Shown here piece after piece: positions 18,451 through 27,183 of a stretch of 64,000 nucleotides of DNA. This DNA is from Pseudomonas allokribbensis (GTDB lineage Bacteria > Pseudomonadota > Gammaproteobacteria > Pseudomonadales > Pseudomonadaceae). Every line of letters begins with the position of its first letter. Within the stretch, counting starts at the first letter, position 1. Location of the stretch: the NCBI RefSeq assembly GCF_014863605.1, contig NZ_CP062252.1, positions 2,117,001 to 2,181,000 of the forward strand, read 5' to 3'. The notes beneath the pieces were generated by a model, which had not been told where the DNA came from, did not search any database, and saw nothing but the letters and a program-made list of their open reading frames with translations. Made by a program: the position numbers and the translations under genes.

Positions 18451-19623
18451 TCAGCCTCCGTTGCCGTCGGCCGGGCCGATCAACAGATGATCGCCTTCGC
18501 TGAGGCCGTCGAGGATCTGCACTTTCAAGCGATCGCTGATGCCGGTGCGCACGGTGCGTTGCTCGATGTCGCCGTTCTGTGCCACGACCCGGGCAATCTG
18601 GCTGTCGGGTTTGGTGCTGCCATGCAGGGCAGCAATCGGTGCGGTGAGGACGTCTTTCGCCTGATTCGAGACAAAGAACACTTGCGTGGTCATCTCTGCC
18701 ATCAGCGCGTTGTCGGCGTTGTCGACATCCAGCAACACGGTGTACAGCACCACGCGACCGGCCCCGCTTTTACTGGTGCTGGTCGGGCTGCCGCCGCCCT
18801 GGCTGGTCTGGTCCAGCGGTTTGGGTGGCACCGGCAGGATCTGCCGCACGGTGCTGCTCCAGCGCCGGTTGCCACCGCTGAGGGTGGTGAAATAAGCGCT
18901 CATGCCCGGTTTGACGTGGCCGATGTCGGCCTCGGAGACTTCCGCCCAGACCGTCATTGGCGACAGTTTGGCGATCCGCAGGATCAGCGGTGTCTGTTGT
19001 TGCGCGTTGAGTGTCTGGCCTTCGCGAGCGTCCAGCGCAACCACGGTGCCGGCCATCGGCGCGAAGATCCGGGTGTAGCCGAGTTCGGCCTGATCGCTGC
19101 GCAGGCTTGCCTGTGCCTGGCGGATCTGCGCCTGGAACATGTCGATGCGCGCCTGTGTGGCTTTGAGTTCGGCGCGGGCGGTTTGCACGTCTTCTTCGCG
19201 GGTGGCGCCGCCGGCGGCCAGGTTCTGCTGGCGTTGGTACTTCTGGCGCGCCAGTTCGTGTTGAGCCTGTTGTTCCTGCAACTGCGCCTTGAGGTTTTCG
19301 ATGGAAAACTGGCTGGCGTCGAGTTTGGCCTTTTGCGTGGCCGGGTCGATTTCCACCAGCAGTTGGCCTTCCTTGACCACGTCGCCGACTTCCACGTGGA
19401 TCTTGCGAATCTGCCCCGAGGCCTGGGCGCCGACATCTACGTAACGGCGAGGCTGGAGGGTGCCGAGTGCGGTCACGCTGCTTTCTATATCGCCACGGGA
19501 GACTTGTACGGTGGCGAATTTGTCCCGACCGGGCGGCAAGACTTGCCAGGCGGCAACAGCAATAACGGGAATCAGACAAAGGGCGATGAGCAGGGCGCGT
19601 CGGGCGGGGCGGGGACGTTTCAT
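18451..19623 (-). CDS. pvdR: PvdR, periplasmic adaptor of the pyoverdine pump
   Basis: 390 residues from the ATG at 19623; upstream in-frame codons lack a membrane-anchor context and the basic MKRPRPARRALLIAL is a proper anchor. MacA/HlyD family: a biotinyl-lipoyl half (VGAQASGQIRKIHVEVGDVVKEGQLLVEID), a coiled-coil hairpin (about 100-180) and a beta-barrel domain. First gene of the pvdR-pvdT-opmQ operon, with an exact PvdS box upstream. In PAO1 fpvR lies between pvdR and fpvI; here only about 320 bases of non-coding DNA separate them. Confidence 0.95.
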   Translation of the reverse strand: MKRPRPARRALLIALCLIPVIAVAAWQVLPPGRDKFATVQVSRGDIESSVTALGTLQPRRYVDVGAQASGQIRKIHVEVGDVVKEGQLLVEIDPATQKAKLDASQFSIENLKAQLQEQQAQHELARQKYQRQQNLAAGGATREEDVQTARAELKATQARIDMFQAQIRQAQASLRSDQAELGYTRIFAPMAGTVVALDAREGQTLNAQQQTPLILRIAKLSPMTVWAEVSEADIGHVKPGMSAYFTTLSGGNRRWSSTVRQILPVPPKPLDQTSQGGGSPTSTSKSGAGRVVLYTVLLDVDNADNALMAEMTTQVFFVSNQAKDVLTAPIAALHGSTKPDSQIARVVAQNGDIEQRTVRTGISDRLKVQILDGLSEGDHLLIGPADGNGG

Positions 19624-19731
19624 GCAGGGTTCCGGCCAGTGGAAATCGGCCCGTCGTTCAGCAGGCACCGCGAACGGGCCACGGTCGAACGCTGTCGCAG
19701 GGCGCGACAGACACGGGGGGCTGTCCTTTAA

Positions 19732-19755
19732 ACGAGAGACGGGGTGGGGAATTTA
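19732..19755 (-). promoter_or_regulatory. PvdS iron-starvation box for pvdRT-opmQ
   Basis: On the minus strand the sequence is TAAAT, exactly 16 bases, CGT, 109 bases before the pvdR start. Confidence 0.88.
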
Positions 19756-19825
19756 AGCGCTGAAAAACGCGGTAACAGGTATAGCTGGCAACAATTTGTC
19801 GGGCAAATGGAAACAGCGCTTTAAA

Positions 19826-19850
19826 TCTATATGAGAATTACTATAAATTA
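19826..19850 (+). promoter_or_regulatory. Probable Fur box before fpvI
   Basis: An AT-rich block containing ATGAGAATTACTAT resembles the Fur consensus (GATAAT repeats around ATGAGAAT). It lies about 95 bases before the fpvI start, with no PvdS box in this direction. Iron-loaded Fur would repress fpvI directly. The match is by eye and imperfect. Confidence 0.65.
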
Positions 19851-19943
19851 CGCGTCTGAATTTGCCACCATCGTGCCATTGCCTGTTTTGGCAGATCGCC
19901 GGTCTGGCTCAAGGATCGAAACCGCACCCTGCGGCCGGGAGTC

Positions 19944-20426
19944 ATGTTGGAAAACTACTATCGCGAGCTGGTGTGTTTCCTGAACGCCAAGCTAGGCAAC
20001 CGCCAGGTGGCCGAAGATGTGGTGCATGACGCTTATCTGCGGGTACTGGAACGTTCCAGCGACACGCCAATCGAGCAGCCCCGCGCATTTCTCTACCGCA
20101 CGGCGCTCAACCTGGTGATCGATGACCACCGGCGCAATGCTTCGCGCCAGGTCGAATCCCTTGATGTGCTCGACAGCGAAGAGCGCTATTTCAGTCCTTC
20201 TCCTCATCACAGTCTCGATCATGGCCAGCGCCTGGCGCTGTTGCAGCGTGCACTGGCCGAGCTGCCGGCGTTGTGCCGCGAGAGCTTTTTGCTGCGCAAG
20301 ATCGAAGGGCTGTCGCACCCGGAGATCGCCGAGTGCCTGGGTATTTCCAAGGCCTTGGTCGAAAAACACATCGTCAACGCCATGAAACATTGCCGGGTGC
20401 GCATCAAGCAATGGGATGGACATTGA
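19944..20426 (+). CDS. fpvI: FpvI-type ECF sigma factor
   Basis: 160 residues, the usual size of FpvI (159). Region 2 (YYRELVCFLNAKLGNRQVAEDVVHDAYLRVLE; PRAFLYRTALNLVIDDHRR) and region 4 (LPALCRESFLLRKIEGLSHPEIAECLGISKALVEKHIVNAM) are both complete. The ATG at 19944 follows GGGAG. It sits beside pvdA as in PAO1. FpvI turns on fpvA when FpvA binds ferripyoverdine; it is normally held by anti-sigma factor FpvR, which also holds PvdS. No fpvR gene is present next to it here, so the anti-sigma must be elsewhere in the genome or be supplied by another protein. Confidence 0.9.
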   Translation: MLENYYRELVCFLNAKLGNRQVAEDVVHDAYLRVLERSSDTPIEQPRAFLYRTALNLVIDDHRRNASRQVESLDVLDSEERYFSPSPHHSLDHGQRLALLQRALAELPALCRESFLLRKIEGLSHPEIAECLGISKALVEKHIVNAMKHCRVRIKQWDGH

Positions 20427-20437
20427 TCGTTCCCGGT

Positions 20438-20461
20438 TAAATTTTTTTTCACCGTCCTCGT
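20438..20461 (+). promoter_or_regulatory. PvdS iron-starvation box for pvdA
   Basis: TAAAT at 20438, exactly 16 bases, then CGT at 20459, 97 bases before pvdA. Confidence 0.9.
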
Positions 20462-20558
20462 TCCTACTCAACAGACGATCTGCTGTCCTGCACAAGGCCG
20501 GTCAGGTCACCCAGGCTTCATCCCCGCTGTTGAGGGGTACATCCAGAGGACACTGGAA

Positions 20559-21896
20559 ATGACACAGGCAATTGCATCGCCCATCGTTCACGACCTGATC
20601 GGCGTCGGTTTCGGCCCTTCGAACTTGGCGCTGGCCATCGCTCTGCAAGAGCGCGGCCCGACCCAGGGTGAACTGGATGTGCTGTTTCTCGACAAGCAAC
20701 CGACCTACAGCTGGCACGGCAACACGCTCTCGACCCAGAGCGAGTTGCAGATTTCCTTCCTCAAGGATCTGGTGACCCTGCGCAATCCGACGAGCCCGTA
20801 CTCGTTCGTCAATTACCTCAAGCAGCACGGTCGTCTGGTGGACTTCATCAACCTCGGCACCTTCTATCCGTGCCGCATGGAGTACAACGACTACCTGCGC
20901 TGGGTGGCCGCGCAGTTCACCGAACAGAGCCGCTACGGCGAAGAAGTGCTGACCATCGAACCGGTGCTGCACAACCATCAGGTTGAAGCGCTGCGGGTGA
21001 TTTCCCGTGGTGTGGACGGCCAGCAATTCGTTCGCACCGCACGTTCGGTAGTGGTCAGCGCCGGCGGCACACCGCGCATTCCCGAAGCCTTCAAGGCACT
21101 GAAGGGCGATGCGCGAGTATTCCACCACTCGCAGTACCTGGCGGAGATGGCCAAGCAGCCGTGCGTCAATAATCAGCCAATGAGCATCGCGATCATCGGT
21201 GGCGGCCAGAGCGCGGCGGAAGCGTTCATCGATCTGAACGATTCGTTCCCGTCGGTGCAGGTCGACATGATCCTGCGCGGCTCGGCGCTGAAACCGGCGG
21301 ACGACAGCCCGTTCGTCAACGAAGTGTTCTCGCCGGAGTTCACCGACCTGATCTTCCAGCAGAAGAGCAGCGAGCGTGAGCGTCTGGTCAACGAGTACCA
21401 CAACACCAACTACTCGGTGGTCGACATTGACCTGATCGAGCGCATCTACGGCATTTTCTATCGGCAGAAAGTCTCGGGCGTGGCGCGCCATGCGTTCCGC
21501 ACCCTGACCACTGTCGAGAAAGCCACCGCCACCGAACACGGTATCGAACTGACCGTGCGCAACAACGCTACCGGCGAAGTCACCGTGCGTGCCTACGACG
21601 CAGTGGTGCTGGCCACCGGTTACGAGCGTCAGATGCATCGCAAACTGCTGGCGCCGCTGGAAGAGTACCTGGGCGACTTCGAGGTCGATCGCAACTACAA
21701 GCTGATCACCGACGAGCGCTGCAAGGCCGGTCTGTACATGCAGGGCTTCTGCCAGGCCAGCCACGGCCTGAGCGATACGCTGCTGTCGATCCTGCCGATT
21801 CGTGCGGACGAGATTGCCGGCTCGCTGTATGAGCATGGCAAGCACCGCGGGCACAGCCGTTCGGTGATGGACTTGTTGTTGGCCACGGCCAGCTGA
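20559..21896 (+). CDS. pvdA: PvdA, L-ornithine N5-monooxygenase
   Basis: 445 residues; a flavin- and NADPH-dependent enzyme that makes N5-hydroxyornithine, the precursor of the hydroxamate iron ligands of pyoverdine. FAD motif GVGFGPSNLALAIAL near the N-terminus, NADPH motif IIGGGQSAAEAF near residue 210, and the late ATGYE motif are all intact. It has its own PvdS box and ends in a strong hairpin. No pvdF-type formyltransferase is in the window, so whether the hydroxyornithine is formylated, acetylated or cyclised cannot be told from here. Confidence 0.97.
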   Translation: MTQAIASPIVHDLIGVGFGPSNLALAIALQERGPTQGELDVLFLDKQPTYSWHGNTLSTQSELQISFLKDLVTLRNPTSPYSFVNYLKQHGRLVDFINLGTFYPCRMEYNDYLRWVAAQFTEQSRYGEEVLTIEPVLHNHQVEALRVISRGVDGQQFVRTARSVVVSAGGTPRIPEAFKALKGDARVFHHSQYLAEMAKQPCVNNQPMSIAIIGGGQSAAEAFIDLNDSFPSVQVDMILRGSALKPADDSPFVNEVFSPEFTDLIFQQKSSERERLVNEYHNTNYSVVDIDLIERIYGIFYRQKVSGVARHAFRTLTTVEKATATEHGIELTVRNNATGEVTVRAYDAVVLATGYERQMHRKLLAPLEEYLGDFEVDRNYKLITDERCKAGLYMQGFCQASHGLSDTLLSILPIRADEIAGSLYEHGKHRGHSRSVMDLLLATAS

Positions 21897-21906
21897 TGAC
21901 GTCCTG

Positions 21907-21937
21907 ACGACTCCTGCGCCGAGCGCGGGAGTCGTTT
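21907..21937 (+). terminator. Terminator of pvdA
   Basis: ACGACTCC-T-GCGC / GCGC-G-GGAGTCGT stem with a 3-nt loop and a short T stretch, directly after the pvdA stop. Confidence 0.75.
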
Positions 21938-22019
21938 CGAGGTCAATCCTGAACCCTTCCTGAATGACCTCCACATCTCCCGACCTCATTCCCTTTACGG
22001 GTTTACTCTCCAGGCATCG

Positions 22020-22389
22020 GGGCGTAAGCTTCGCGCGTTTTCATCAATAGCGGAGACCCACAGTGGGTACTTGTTCGAGTGACAGTTGTCGGCCGGTCCT
22101 TGTAACCGGCAGATTCTCGGCAAGATAACGCGCATTCCTTTGTGCCGTTGTCTCGCCGAACAGCGAGCAGCGGCATCCCGATCATGGTCAGTTGAGACCA
22201 TGTCCCGACGTCCTTCTCATCGACGCTGAAAAGAGCGTGGTTTCGACTTTTTCGTCGCAATCGCAGCCCTATCGACACGCCTGTCTTTTTTGACCGGCGC
22301 GCCAACCCTTGCCGTGCCGAATTTTTCGGTGCAAGAGGGCTGGACGTATCTGCTTGACGGTTTCCCGGCTGACCATAGGGGCAACAGCC
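22020..22389 (+). promoter_or_regulatory. Long structured leader of mgtA (candidate)
   Basis: About 370 bases before mgtA without a convincing gene but rich in hairpins. CCCAC/GTGGG lies near 22058. GCCGGT/ACCGGC lies near 22091-22110. A perfect CATGGTC/GACCATG stem is at 22183-22202. An imperfect GTGCCGAA/TTCGGTGC stem is near 22313-22332. Mg2+ transporter genes in enterobacteria (mgtA, mgtCBR) and the M-box of other bacteria have regulatory leaders of this size, so control by Mg2+ or Rho inside the leader is plausible. I do not recognise a known riboswitch consensus. Confidence 0.4.
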
Positions 22390-25089
22390 ATGAAACTTAC
22401 GCTCAAGGAATTTTTCGCAGGCTTCCTGCGGACCCGTCACATCGCCCGGCACTTCCGTCGTCTGGCCGTGCTGGAAAGTCTTCGCGACACCACGGTCAGC
22501 CGTGAAGTGCCGCCCACCCTGGCCAATACGTTGGTGGACGCCGCCCATTGCGACAGCGGCGTGTTGCTGTCGAACCTCGGTACCCACACCGACGGCCTCA
22601 CCGATTTCGAAGTCGATGTGCTGCGTGCGCAGCATGGCCTCAACGAAGTCGAGCATGAGCAACCGCTGCCGTGGTGGACCCACCTGTGGCACTGCTACAA
22701 AAACCCGTTCAACCTGCTGCTGACCCTGTTGGCGGTGATCTCGTGGCTGACGGACGACCTCAAGGCCGCCACCGTGATTTTCTCGATGGTGGTGCTCTCG
22801 ACCCTGCTGCGCTTCTGGCAGGAAAGCAAATCCAACCGGGCGGCCGACGCGCTCAAGGCGATGGTCAGCAACACCGCCACCGTGCTGCGCCGGGATGCGC
22901 CTCGCACTGAACTGCCGATCAAGCAACTGGTGCCCGGCGATCTGATCGTGCTCTCGGCCGGTGACATGATTCCTGCCGATTGCCGGGTGCTCAGCGCCAA
23001 GGATCTGTTCGTCAGCCAGGCCGCGATGACCGGCGAATCGATGCCGGTGGAGAAATTCCCCCGTCAGGCGGATCGCGATACGCGTAACCCGCTGGAGCTC
23101 GACAACATCCTGTTCATGGGCACCAACGTGGTGTCCGGGACAGCGGTGGCGGTGATTCTCACTACCGGCAACAGCACCTATTTCGGTGCGCTGGCGCTGC
23201 GGGTCGGGGCAACCGATCGCGGGGTGACGTCGTTCCAGCAAGGCGTGAACAAAGTCAGTTGGCTGTTGATCCGCTTCATGTTCGTCATGGCGCCGCTGGT
23301 GCTGTTCATCAACGGTTTCACCAAGGGTGACTGGACCGAAGCCCTGCTGTTCGCGCTGTCGATCGCCGTGGGCCTGACCCCGGAAATGCTGCCGATGATC
23401 GTCACCTCGACCCTGGCCAAGGGCGCGGTGTTCCTGTCGCGCAAGAAGGTCATCGTCAAACGCCTGGATGCGATCCAGAACTTCGGCGCCATGGACGTGC
23501 TGTGCACCGACAAGACCGGCACCCTGACTCAGGACAAGATCTTCCTGGCGCGCAATGTCGATGTCTGGGGTGAAGACTCCGACGATGTGCTGGAAATGGC
23601 TTATCTGAACAGCTACTACCAGACCGGCCTGAAAAACCTGCTCGACGTGGCGGTGCTGGAACACGTGGAAGTCCACCGTGAACTGAAGGTCGGCACGGCG
23701 TTTCGCAAGGTCGACGAGATCCCGTTCGACTTCAATCGCCGGCGCATGTCGGTGGTGGTCGAAGGGCACGGCCAACCGCATCAGTTGATCTGCAAAGGCG
23801 CGGTTGAAGAAGTGTTGTCGGTGTGCACCCGGGTTCGTCACGGTGAAGTCGACGAAGCCTTGAGCGATGAATTGCTGGCGAGAATTCGTCAGGTAACAGC
23901 AGCATTCAACGCTGAAGGCTTGCGCGTGGTAGCGGTGGCGGCACGGTCGATGCCTGAAGGTCGCGACACTTACAGCCTGGGCGACGAGCAGGAACTGACG
24001 CTGATCGGTTACGTGGCATTCCTCGATCCGCCGAAGGAAAGCACCGCACCGGCACTCAAGGCTCTGGCCGAACACGGCGTGGCCGTGAAAGTGCTCACCG
24101 GCGACAACGAGCTGGTGACCGCCAAGATCTGCCGCGAAGTGGGCCTCGCGCAACAAGGCCTGTTGATGGGTAACGACATCGAACGCATGAGCGACGCGGA
24201 ACTGGCGGTGGCGGTAGAGACCACCAACGTGTTCGCCAAGCTGACGCCATCGCACAAGGAGCGCATCGTGCGCATCCTCAAGGGCAACGGCCACGTGGTC
24301 GGATTCATGGGCGACGGTATCAACGACGCACCGGCGCTGCGCACCGCAGACATCGGTATTTCCGTGGACAGCGCGGTGGATATCGCCAAGGAAGCGGCCG
24401 ACATCATCCTGCTGGAAAAGAGCCTGATGGTGCTGGAGGAGGGCGTGCTGGAAGGGCGCCGGACCTTCGCCAACATGCTCAAGTACATCAAGATGACCGC
24501 CAGCTCGAACTTCGGCAACGTGTTCTCGGTGTTGGTGGCCAGTGCGTTCATTCCGTTCCTGCCGATGCTGCCTATGCACCTGTTGGTGCAGAACCTGCTG
24601 TATGACATTTCGCAGATCGCGATCCCGTTCGACAACGTCGACGACGAAATGCTGAAACAGCCGCAACGCTGGCAGCCTGGGGATGTCGGGCGCTTCATGC
24701 TGTTCTTCGGCCCGATCAGTTCGATCTTCGACATCACAACGTTCGCCTTGATGTGGTACGTGTTTGATGCCAACACCCCGGATCACCAGACGTTGTTCCA
24801 GTCTGGCTGGTTTGTGGTGGGATTGCTGACCCAGACGCTGATCGTGCACATGATCCGCACGCCGAAGATTCCGTTCCTGCAAAGCCGCGCGGCCATGCCG
24901 CTGCTGGTGATGACCGGAATCATCATGGCCGTGGGCATCTTCCTGCCGATGGGACCGCTGGCGCACTACTTCAAATTGCAGGCGCTGCCGTCGATGTACT
25001 TCGTGTTCCTGCCGGTGATCCTGCTGGCGTACATGGCACTGACCCAGGCCGTAAAAGGCTTCTACATCCGCCGGTTCGGCTGGCAGTAA
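22390..25089 (+). CDS. mgtA: Magnesium-transporting P-type ATPase (MgtA/MgtB type)
   Basis: 899 residues from the ATG at 22390, chosen for AGGGG upstream and because it matches the family N-terminus (KLTLKEFFAGFLRTRHIARHFRRL). P3-type ATPase importing Mg2+ across the inner membrane. The phosphorylated Asp is in CTDKTGTLTQD; TGES, the ATP-binding KGAVEEVLSVC and MGDGINDAPALR are intact. The membrane motif AVGLTPEMLPMIVTSTLAKGA is typical of Mg2+ P3B pumps. The MgtC-family gene follows 54 bases later, a pairing known from Salmonella mgtCB. Confidence 0.95.
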   Translation: MKLTLKEFFAGFLRTRHIARHFRRLAVLESLRDTTVSREVPPTLANTLVDAAHCDSGVLLSNLGTHTDGLTDFEVDVLRAQHGLNEVEHEQPLPWWTHLWHCYKNPFNLLLTLLAVISWLTDDLKAATVIFSMVVLSTLLRFWQESKSNRAADALKAMVSNTATVLRRDAPRTELPIKQLVPGDLIVLSAGDMIPADCRVLSAKDLFVSQAAMTGESMPVEKFPRQADRDTRNPLELDNILFMGTNVVSGTAVAVILTTGNSTYFGALALRVGATDRGVTSFQQGVNKVSWLLIRFMFVMAPLVLFINGFTKGDWTEALLFALSIAVGLTPEMLPMIVTSTLAKGAVFLSRKKVIVKRLDAIQNFGAMDVLCTDKTGTLTQDKIFLARNVDVWGEDSDDVLEMAYLNSYYQTGLKNLLDVAVLEHVEVHRELKVGTAFRKVDEIPFDFNRRRMSVVVEGHGQPHQLICKGAVEEVLSVCTRVRHGEVDEALSDELLARIRQVTAAFNAEGLRVVAVAARSMPEGRDTYSLGDEQELTLIGYVAFLDPPKESTAPALKALAEHGVAVKVLTGDNELVTAKICREVGLAQQGLLMGNDIERMSDAELAVAVETTNVFAKLTPSHKERIVRILKGNGHVVGFMGDGINDAPALRTADIGISVDSAVDIAKEAADIILLEKSLMVLEEGVLEGRRTFANMLKYIKMTASSNFGNVFSVLVASAFIPFLPMLPMHLLVQNLLYDISQIAIPFDNVDDEMLKQPQRWQPGDVGRFMLFFGPISSIFDITTFALMWYVFDANTPDHQTLFQSGWFVVGLLTQTLIVHMIRTPKIPFLQSRAAMPLLVMTGIIMAVGIFLPMGPLAHYFKLQALPSMYFVFLPVILLAYMALTQAVKGFYIRRFGWQ

Positions 25090-25100
25090 CAGGAAAGATT

Positions 25101-25124
25101 CCCCCCTTGTGGGAGCAAGGGGGG
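25101..25124 (+). repeat. Strong hairpin between mgtA and mgtC
   Basis: CCCCCCTTG / CAAGGGGGG, a perfect 9-bp stem with loop TGGGAG. The core TTGTGGGAGCAAG resembles short interspersed repeats common in P. fluorescens genomes. No T run follows, so it is more likely an mRNA stabiliser or processing point than a terminator. Confidence 0.6.
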
Positions 25125-25143
25125 CGGTTTCAAGGAGTTCAAC

Positions 25144-25860
25144 ATGCAAGCCATCAACAACATCAACCTCGATTCGCTGCTCGACACCCTGGTCAGCCTC
25201 AGCGCGGCCTTCATCCTCGGTGGCCTGATCGGCTTCGAACGTCAGTACCGGCAACGTACGGCGGGCTTGCGCACCAACGTGCTGGTGGCGGTCGGCGCGG
25301 CGATTTTCGTTGACATGGCCAATCGGCTCGGCGGGGCCGAAGGCGCGGTCCGGGTGGTCGCCTACGTGGTATCCGGGATCGGCTTTCTCGGTGCCGGTGT
25401 GATCATGCGCGAAGAGGGTAATGTGCGCGGTCTCAATACCGCCGCCACACTCTGGACTTCGGCGGCGGTGGGCGCCTGTGCCGGTGCCGACCTGCTGGCC
25501 GAGGCGGTGCTCGGCACCTTGTTCGTGCTCGCCGCGAATACGTTGCTGCGACCGATCGTCAACAACATCAACCGCCAGCCACTGGATGTGGTCTCGGCGG
25601 AAGTCACCAACATCGTCTACGTCATCGCCCGGCGCTCGCAGCAGACGGCTGTGTTCGCCTTGCTTGAAGCCGAGCTCGAACGCAGCAACTACCCGGCCAG
25701 TGACGTCGATGTGCACGCCTTCGGTGCCGATGAAATCGAGATCGAAGCCACGCTCGCAACCACGTCGGTGGACGGCGATGAGCTGGACGCCCTGGTGAAG
25801 CGGATTTCAACGTCGAACCTGGTGGTGCAGGCGTTCTGGAGCCCGAGCACTACGGAGTAA
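25144..25860 (+). CDS. mgtC: MgtC/SapB family membrane protein
   Basis: 238 residues. The first 150 hold about five membrane helices with the MgtC signature: GGLIGFERQYRQRTAGLRTNVLVAVGAAIF and VVSGIGFLGAGVIMREEGNVRGLNTAATLW. The C-terminal 80 residues form an ACT-like soluble domain. MgtC proteins help cells survive Mg2+ limitation and, in pathogens, inside macrophages, in part by acting on the F1Fo ATP synthase; they are not Mg2+ importers. Start ATG with AAGGAG upstream. Co-transcription with mgtA is likely. Confidence 0.9.
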   Translation: MQAINNINLDSLLDTLVSLSAAFILGGLIGFERQYRQRTAGLRTNVLVAVGAAIFVDMANRLGGAEGAVRVVAYVVSGIGFLGAGVIMREEGNVRGLNTAATLWTSAAVGACAGADLLAEAVLGTLFVLAANTLLRPIVNNINRQPLDVVSAEVTNIVYVIARRSQQTAVFALLEAELERSNYPASDVDVHAFGADEIEIEATLATTSVDGDELDALVKRISTSNLVVQAFWSPSTTE

Positions 25861-25970
25861 AGCGTTCAATCCGGATGAGTGACGGTGTTTTTCGGAAAAG
25901 TCCTACAGAGCTCGTCCCGATGCTTGGGTAGTCTTTGCCGCCACTTGAAGCGACTACCGGGACTCCCACA

Positions 25971-26402
25971 TTGACCGACAAAACCCTGCGCATCCTGATC
26001 GCCGACTTACAGCATTTTCACCGGATGAAAATCGAGCGGATGTTCAATAGCCTCGATTACTACCGCATCGCACCGGTGCAGAACCTTGCCGAACTGCTGA
26101 CGCTGGTCGATTACGGCTGCCAGCCGTTCGATGTGCTGGTGATCAATGCCGAACTGGCGGCCGGGATGTCGGATCTGCGCGGTTTTCTGTTCGATCATCC
26201 GCAAGTCCGGCATGCGCTGGTCTATGGCGAGCCGGCGAACTCATCGGCTGTTTCCGGGCTTTTTCAGGCGAAAATCACTTCCAGCCACGCCGCGTTGCCA
26301 TCAATGAATGCAATCACGCAGTTGATGGCGTCGGTCGAGGTTTCCCTAGAGCGCTCGTCGCGCAGTGGCCAGACAAAATCACCGGCGCCAATGCGCGCCT
26401 GA
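25971..26402 (+). CDS. Degenerate response-regulator receiver-like protein
   Basis: 143 residues from a TTG start. There is no ATG before the conserved core; a TTG 36 bases upstream is the alternative. The sequence KTLRILIADLQHFHRMKIERMF has the look of a receiver domain strand and helix, but the acidic pair is reduced to one Asp (IADLQ) and the phosphorylated Asp position appears to be Asn (DVLVINAEL). No output domain follows; the tail is Ser/Arg-rich. It probably cannot be phosphorylated in the usual way. It lies 145 bases before a LuxR-type response regulator and may act in the same pathway. Confidence 0.7.
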   Translation: MTDKTLRILIADLQHFHRMKIERMFNSLDYYRIAPVQNLAELLTLVDYGCQPFDVLVINAELAAGMSDLRGFLFDHPQVRHALVYGEPANSSAVSGLFQAKITSSHAALPSMNAITQLMASVEVSLERSSRSGQTKSPAPMRA

Positions 26403-26546
26403 TCACAGATCGGTCGATGGCGCAACTGTCAGGTCTGACAGGTGCTTCGCCACGCGTCCCGTGTAACAGTCGTAGCGAAGCTACCAATAGTCCCGTTCAT
26501 GCAAGATCGGTGGCGCCATCGTGATGTATTCGCCCCGGGAGTGGTC

Positions 26547-27173
26547 ATGGATTCAGCATTGATCGTCGACGATCACCCGGTGGTCGTCGGTGCCGTCAGA
26601 ATGGTTCTGGAATCACTGGGCTATAAACCGGTTCATGTCGCTTCGAGCGGCGTCGACGTGGTGCCGATGATCCGTGCACACGCGCCGAAACTGATCGTGC
26701 TCGACTTGAAGCTCACGGGCTTCGGCGGTCTGGAGGTGTTGGAGCGCATCAGGACCATCGGGCTGGACTGCAAGGTGGTGATTTTCACTTCGGCCGACCC
26801 AGAGCACTATCTGATGCGTTGCCGGCGTGCGGGTGCGATGGCGTTTGTCACCAAATCCGCCGCAATGCAGCAGTTGCAGAGTGCAATCAAGGCTGTCCGT
26901 TCGGGTTATAGCTTCTTCCCCGAATTGCCTGTGAACAATGCAGGTCAATCCGACGCGAGCCGTGATGAGCGAGAGTCGATAGCAAGCCTGTCCACTCGCG
27001 AAATGGAGATCATGATAAAGCTCGCCCAAGGCGACTCCAACAAGCGAATTGCGCAAGCGATGAGCCTCAGTCACAAAACCATCAGCACCTACAAGACCCG
27101 CTTGATGCTGAAACTCGGGGTAAGCTCACTGGTAGTGTTGCGAGAGTTTGCCAAACGCAACGGCCTGTTCTGA
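26547..27173 (+). CDS. LuxR/NarL-type response regulator (EvgA-like)
   Basis: 208 residues from the ATG at 26547 (GGGAGTGG upstream). Receiver domain 1-120: acidic pair in LIVDDHPVV, phospho-Asp in LIVLDLKLTG, conserved Thr/Ser in IFTSADP and Lys in FVTKSA. DNA-binding LuxR helix-turn-helix at about 145-205 (LSTREMEIMIKLAQGDSNKRIAQAMSLSHKTISTYKTRLMLKLGV). The unorthodox sensor kinase begins 10 bases later, so the two form a two-component operon of the EvgA/EvgS or BvgA/BvgS type. Targets are not evident. Confidence 0.9.
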   Translation: MDSALIVDDHPVVVGAVRMVLESLGYKPVHVASSGVDVVPMIRAHAPKLIVLDLKLTGFGGLEVLERIRTIGLDCKVVIFTSADPEHYLMRCRRAGAMAFVTKSAAMQQLQSAIKAVRSGYSFFPELPVNNAGQSDASRDERESIASLSTREMEIMIKLAQGDSNKRIAQAMSLSHKTISTYKTRLMLKLGVSSLVVLREFAKRNGLF

Positions 27174-27183
27174 GCGGCTGCGC

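Noticed and set aside
16864..19731. Open frame of about 950 codons opposite pvdT and pvdR
   Set aside because: Crosses two intact genes on the other strand; composition is that of an antisense frame.
19822..19864. Two further TAAAT words before fpvI as possible PvdS boxes
   Set aside because: Neither has CGT at the required 16-base distance; the block fits a Fur site better.
25101..25124. Hairpin after mgtA as a transcription terminator
   Set aside because: No T run follows on the plus strand and mgtC starts close by with a good ribosome site; a stabiliser or repeat element is more likely.
22003..25716. Open frame of about 1240 codons opposite mgtA and mgtC
   Set aside because: His/Gln/Arg-rich mirror translation spanning two real genes and their leader; no family pattern.
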